From Streptomyces ipomoeae 91-03 (GTDB lineage Bacteria > Actinomycetota > Actinomycetes > Streptomycetales > Streptomycetaceae): a stretch of 32,568 nt of DNA. This document shows positions 31,675 through 32,568 of this stretch, piece after piece. Positions within the stretch are counted from its first letter, which is position 1. The number at the start of each line of letters is the position of its first letter. The stretch is taken from contig NZ_AEJC01000285.1 in NCBI RefSeq assembly GCF_000317595.1, forward strand, positions 1 to 32,568, given 5' to 3'. The notes beneath the pieces are model-generated. The model saw only the letters and a list, made by a program, of their open reading frames with translations, searched no databases and was not told the origin of the DNA. A program made the position numbers and the translations under genes.

Positions 31675-32568
31675 TTGTCCGTCGCCTGGGACGACATCGG
31701 CGGTCTCGTCGATGCCCACGAGCGTTTCCTCGCCGGCGCGCGAGTCGAATCCGACGTCCGGGACCCGGTGCTGGACTCCTGGAAACGGTGCCGTTCCGCG
31801 GGACTGGAACCACATCGTCTGCTGATTCCCTACGCGCCCGACCTGGCCATGGACGACCCCTTCCTGCGCGCGGCCGACCCGGTGCTCGGCCGGCTCACCG
31901 CCTCCCTCGCCAACGTGAGCATGACCATAGTGCTCTGCGACGGGCAGGCCCGTATGGTCCAGCGGCACGGCGGCGACCGACACCTCCTGACCCGCCTCGA
32001 CGAGGTGAACTTCGCGCCCGGCTTCTGCGCCTCCGAGGCGGTCGCCGGCACCAACGGCGTCGGCACCGCCCTCACCGAGCGGCAGCCCGTCTTCGTCCTC
32101 GGCCGCGAACACTTCGCCGACTGCCTCTCCCCCTTCGCCTGCGCCGGCGCGCCCGTACGCAATCCGCTCAGCGGCCGGATCGAGGCCATCCTCGACCTGA
32201 CCTGTCTGCGCGACGACGGCGACCCCGCCATGGTGCGGCTCGTCCGCGAGGCCGCCCACGACATCGAGGCACGTCTCCTGGAACAGGCCACGGAACGGGA
32301 GCGGGCGCTGCTCGCCGCGTACCGCAGGGCCGCCGTCCAGGACACGGCCGGTTCCGCCGAGGCCTGGCCCCGCCAGCCCGACGCCCCGCCCGGGACGCCG
32401 GGCGGGGGTGGCGACGGTGCGAGCCTCGGACGCGTCGACCTCGCCGTCCTCCGCGAGAAGGCCGAGGAACTCATCGCCTCCCCCCACCGCACCCTCGACG
32501 AGGTCGCCCTCTCCGGCGGCCGGGTCGCCACCCTCCTGCGCCATCCCGTCATGGGCGCCGCCGGAGAG
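31675..32568 (+). CDS. GAF-domain regulator, 3' end beyond the window
   Basis: At least 298 residues, open to the right edge. The start TTG 31675 gives MSVAWDDIGGLVDAHERFL, and AGGAAGTGA ending a few nt upstream is a good ribosome site; GTG 31666 is an alternative without spacing. The segment DPVLDSWKRCRSAGLEPHRL and the GAF domain (about 60-190: MTIVLCDGQARMV, FAPGFCASEAVAGTNGVGTA, LSPFACAGAPVRNPLSGRI, LDLTCL) resemble the N-terminus of AcoR-type and Streptomyces SpoIIE-phosphatase-linked GAF proteins. A helical linker and a second conserved stretch (LREKAEELIASP, GGRVATLLRHPV) follow. The output domain is not in view. Confidence 0.8.
   Translation, partial: MSVAWDDIGGLVDAHERFLAGARVESDVRDPVLDSWKRCRSAGLEPHRLLIPYAPDLAMDDPFLRAADPVLGRLTASLANVSMTIVLCDGQARMVQRHGGDRHLLTRLDEVNFAPGFCASEAVAGTNGVGTALTERQPVFVLGREHFADCLSPFACAGAPVRNPLSGRIEAILDLTCLRDDGDPAMVRLVREAAHDIEARLLEQATERERALLAAYRRAAVQDTAGSAEAWPRQPDAPPGTPGGGGDGASLGRVDLAVLREKAEELIASPHRTLDEVALSGGRVATLLRHPVMGAAGE

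Noticed and set aside
1..32568. Insertion sequence, attachment site, CRISPR array, tRNA or rRNA
   Set aside because: No transposase or integrase motif, regular spacer array or clover-leaf or rRNA sequence was recognised by eye; a dedicated scan (tRNAscan-SE, Infernal, ISfinder) was not possible.

Overview
The window is a GC-rich (roughly 72%), actinobacterial chromosome segment and almost certainly comes from Streptomyces or a close relative. The third codon position is nearly always G or C, and GTG and TTG starts and 4-nt stop/start overlaps are frequent. There are diagnostic actinomycete modules: a complete conservon (cvnABCD), a stand-alone SEDS/PBP pair, a divergent LigD-polymerase/Ku pair and an AurF-type diiron oxygenase. 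I see no tRNA, rRNA, CRISPR array, insertion sequence or prophage. The gene order (conservon, SEDS/PBP pair, Ku/LigD) looks like ordinary core-arm Streptomyces chromosome; that is inference from memory, not a search.

Left part (1-6056, + strand). A small secreted gamma-crystallin-like/I36 protein has an OmpR-family-style tandem 11-bp repeat in its promoter region and a hairpin after its stop. It is followed by a tightly overlapping four-gene operon: lipoprotein, membrane-fusion adaptor with a peptidoglycan-binding domain, ABC ATPase, and FtsX/MacB permease. This is a MacAB-like export or envelope machine. A MarR-type regulator closes the run.

Middle (6129-14720). A PP2C-like phosphatase is divergent from a conservon: CvnA sensor kinase, CvnB roadblock, CvnC DUF742, CvnD GTPase. 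The conservon is followed on the same strand by a styrene/indole monooxygenase-type flavoprotein, a possible redox output of the G-protein-like system. This flavoprotein gene overlaps, tail to tail, an NlpC/P60 cell-wall hydrolase gene.

14820-17845. A minus-strand diiron oxygenase, TetR regulator and small hypothetical protein form a likely operon with operator-like inverted repeats in front. It is divergent from a membrane-anchored Gln/Pro/Tyr-rich protein whose mRNA looks leaderless.

17883-24377 (minus strand). This is a cell-envelope block. A Cys-phosphatase lies upstream of a GTGA-coupled lipoprotein/orphan histidine kinase pair. A secreted SH3 protein, a RodA/FtsW-family SEDS polymerase, a class B PBP coupled to it by a GTGA overlap, and a small membrane protein follow.

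24504-32568. A NERD-domain protein converges on a vanadium haloperoxidase-type gene that appears broken: one frameshift, no usable start and altered active-site motifs. A divergent LigD-polymerase/Ku NHEJ pair follows. Ku ends at a strong bidirectional hairpin facing an orphan ketosynthase. After that come an LPG-synthase-type flippase-like membrane protein and, running off the right edge, a GAF-domain regulator. Its promoter contains a near-consensus Crp (cAMP receptor protein) operator.

The most notable items are the conservon/flavoprotein coupling, the envelope signalling block, the decaying haloperoxidase and the Crp-type promoter. I did not find a clearly new defence or mobile system.
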